Assembly (NCBI GenBank): GCA_022565015.1
Contig: JADFKI010000230.1
Coordinates: 1-6,044 of the forward strand
Length of the DNA: 6,044 nucleotides
Direction of reading: 5' to 3'
Source: Chloroflexota bacterium
GTDB taxonomy: Bacteria; Chloroflexota; Dehalococcoidia; Lucifugimonadales; JADFKI01
Each line of letters starts with the position of its first letter. Positions within the stretch are counted from its first letter, which is position 1. The translations under genes and the position numbers were made by a program. Below are positions 5,059-6,044 of this stretch, piece after piece. The notes beneath the pieces were generated by a model. It was given only the letters and a program-made list of their open reading frames with translations, searched no databases and was not told the origin of the DNA.

Positions 5059-5790
5059 TTGAGATGGCGATTGACTGCATCAAGGAGTGGTCGTATAGTC
5101 GGTGCTGTTCCAGGCTGGATCGTCTGTGATATAGGTGCGAATATTGGCTGGTACTCCTTGCTTGCGGCGACCAAAGTTGGCGCTCGCGGCAAAGTGTTCG
5201 CCTTTGAGCCGGCCCCAGAGGAGTTTACAAGACTTGAGCGCAACGTGCAGCTGAACGGACTTTCAAACATAGCCCTGCAGCGGTTGGCGGTCTCGGATAC
5301 CGTCGGCGACGCCTGGCTTGGCCCTCCAGGCGACGCGGGTACAACGCACCTCGTAAGTGCAGGATATGCGCAAGCTCGATTGATTCGGGCGACTACGCTC
5401 GACAGGTTTGTTGTGGACCATGCGCTCGCGCGTTTGGACTTAGTGAAGGTTGACATTGAAGGTGCAGAGGGCCGCTTCATTGACGGTGCGCGCAAGGCGT
5501 TGGAACGATTTCGGCCAGTGTTGATGATCGAATTACACGAGAAGAACCTTCTCAAGTTTGGATCCTCTCCAGAAATCATCGTGCGCCAGCTCACCGAGTT
5601 GGGCTACGCGGCATACCGGCCGACGAGACAGGGCCTGGCGCGCCTGCATGCGCTCCCCCGTGGCGATTGTTTCTTCAATGCTGTGTGCGTACAACGTGAT
5701 CAGCTCGATACAGAACTCGTGCCGTGGCGAGCGCTGGAGCAGCCCGGCCATCAAATTGGAGGCCCTCGCGACGGTCTCATCAGAACGTGA
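5059..5790 (+). CDS. FkbM-family SAM-dependent methyltransferase, N-terminus doubtful
   Basis: The product carries the FkbM (Methyltransf_21) core, typical of O-methyltransferases acting on sugars or polyketide-like substrates. SAM motif I is CDIGANIGWYSLLAA (23-37), followed by the acidic ribose-binding residue in VFAFEPAPEEF (46-56). LNGLSNIALQRLAVSD (65-80), VKVDIEGAEGRF (129-140) and RPVLMIELHEKN (152-163) complete the core. Numbering is from the TTG at 5059; with that start it has 243 residues. The in-frame stop at 5041-5043 limits the upstream extension. Neither the TTG nor an ATT at 5050 has a Shine-Dalgarno. Only about 22 residues precede motif I, where FkbM proteins usually have more. 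The gene may be 5'-truncated, frameshifted, or begin at a weak TTG. It has no functional tie to the upstream genes and follows a duplicated, repeat-bearing segment. Family confidence is high; intactness is not. Confidence 0.75.
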   Translation: MRWRLTASRSGRIVGAVPGWIVCDIGANIGWYSLLAATKVGARGKVFAFEPAPEEFTRLERNVQLNGLSNIALQRLAVSDTVGDAWLGPPGDAGTTHLVSAGYAQARLIRATTLDRFVVDHALARLDLVKVDIEGAEGRFIDGARKALERFRPVLMIELHEKNLLKFGSSPEIIVRQLTELGYAAYRPTRQGLARLHALPRGDCFFNAVCVQRDQLDTELVPWRALEQPGHQIGGPRDGLIRT

Positions 5791-6044
5791 CAAGTGGACC
5801 ACATTTTGCAGGGGCTATCACCGGCCCTGTCAGCTGCGATGCGCGCGGCAGCGTACTTGCTCTTTGAATGGGCAGCGCCAGCCCGTCGCCTTTGACCGGC
5901 GATCCTGGCGCACCGGATGGCGTGGTTCTCCCAAAGCTTGTGGACGCGGTATGGCCCTGGCTCCCAGGGCGCTGACGCAAAAAATCGTTGTCACGCAGTT
6001 TGCCCCGAGATTAACCGTCACATCATACATCCGGGCCACCGTCG
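5791..6044. other. 254-bp right end with no assignable gene
   Basis: I recognise no gene here. GCCCTGG (5954-5960) and CCAGGGC (5964-5970) form a perfect 7-bp hairpin with a 3-nt loop. A six-A run follows at 5979-5984, which is the wrong base for a rightward terminator. One plus-strand frame is open from 5792 to the edge with an ATG at 5951 (MALAPRALTQKIVV...), but it has no clear Shine-Dalgarno and no recognisable motif. Minus-strand open frames here are equally unconvincing. Confidence 0.4.

Noticed and set aside
4992..5594. 200-codon minus-strand open frame over the FkbM gene
   Set aside because: The plus strand shows DIGANIG, FEP and VDIEGAE in order. The minus translation is Ser/Arg-rich with no motif.
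5951..6044. Start of a rightward gene at ATG 5951
   Set aside because: The frame is open to the edge, but the upstream sequence has no clear Shine-Dalgarno and the 31 visible residues match nothing I know.

Overview
The window reads as a bacterial chromosome segment of moderately high GC. It holds four confident complete enzyme genes, one methyltransferase gene with a doubtful N-terminus, and short control and repeat regions. The gene set is a DinB-like protein, an HpcH/HpaI-type aldolase, a luciferase-like flavin monooxygenase and a thiamine-diphosphate (ThDP) enzyme of the acetolactate-synthase superfamily. There is also a palindrome of the widespread 'CGTCATyCC...GAAA...GG' type. This mix is typical of catabolic gene neighbourhoods in uncultured Chloroflexota (Dehalococcoidia/SAR202-like), a group known for many flavin monooxygenase paralogues. 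That placement is inference from gene content; no phylogenetic marker lies in the window.

Layout. Positions 1-225 are mostly non-coding. A well-placed Shine-Dalgarno and ATG on the minus strand may start a gene that runs off the left edge, and a hairpin sits just after the dinB-like stop. A minus-strand pair follows: the DinB-family gene (226-750) and the HpcH/HpaI aldolase-like gene (1028-1816), separated by 277 bp that carry a candidate promoter and a 20-bp near-perfect palindrome. Positions 1817-2012 form a divergent control region with a perfect TATAAT box for the aldolase, an extended -10-like site for the rightward gene and a 12-bp perfect dyad over the aldolase -35. Rightward lie the flavin-dependent oxidoreductase (2013-3053) and, 120 bp on, the ThDP enzyme (3174-4853). 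Next come a palindromic repeat and an out-of-frame second copy of the last 48 bp of the ThDP gene. An FkbM-type methyltransferase (5059-5790) follows, with an unusually short region ahead of its SAM motif. The last 254 bp hold nothing I can assign.

Functionally, the divergent aldolase / flavin monooxygenase / ThDP enzyme set looks like a small catabolic module: oxidation by a reduced-flavin monooxygenase, C-C bond cleavage or ligation of a 2-keto acid by ThDP chemistry, and retro-aldol or lyase chemistry by the HpcH/HpaI protein. The substrate cannot be read from sequence. Three points deserve most attention. The aldolase keeps the metal-binding Glu and Asp but appears to have lost the catalytic His/Asp and Arg of HpaI. 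The 3' end of the ThDP gene is duplicated around a palindromic element. The FkbM gene may be 5'-truncated or frameshifted next to that rearranged segment.
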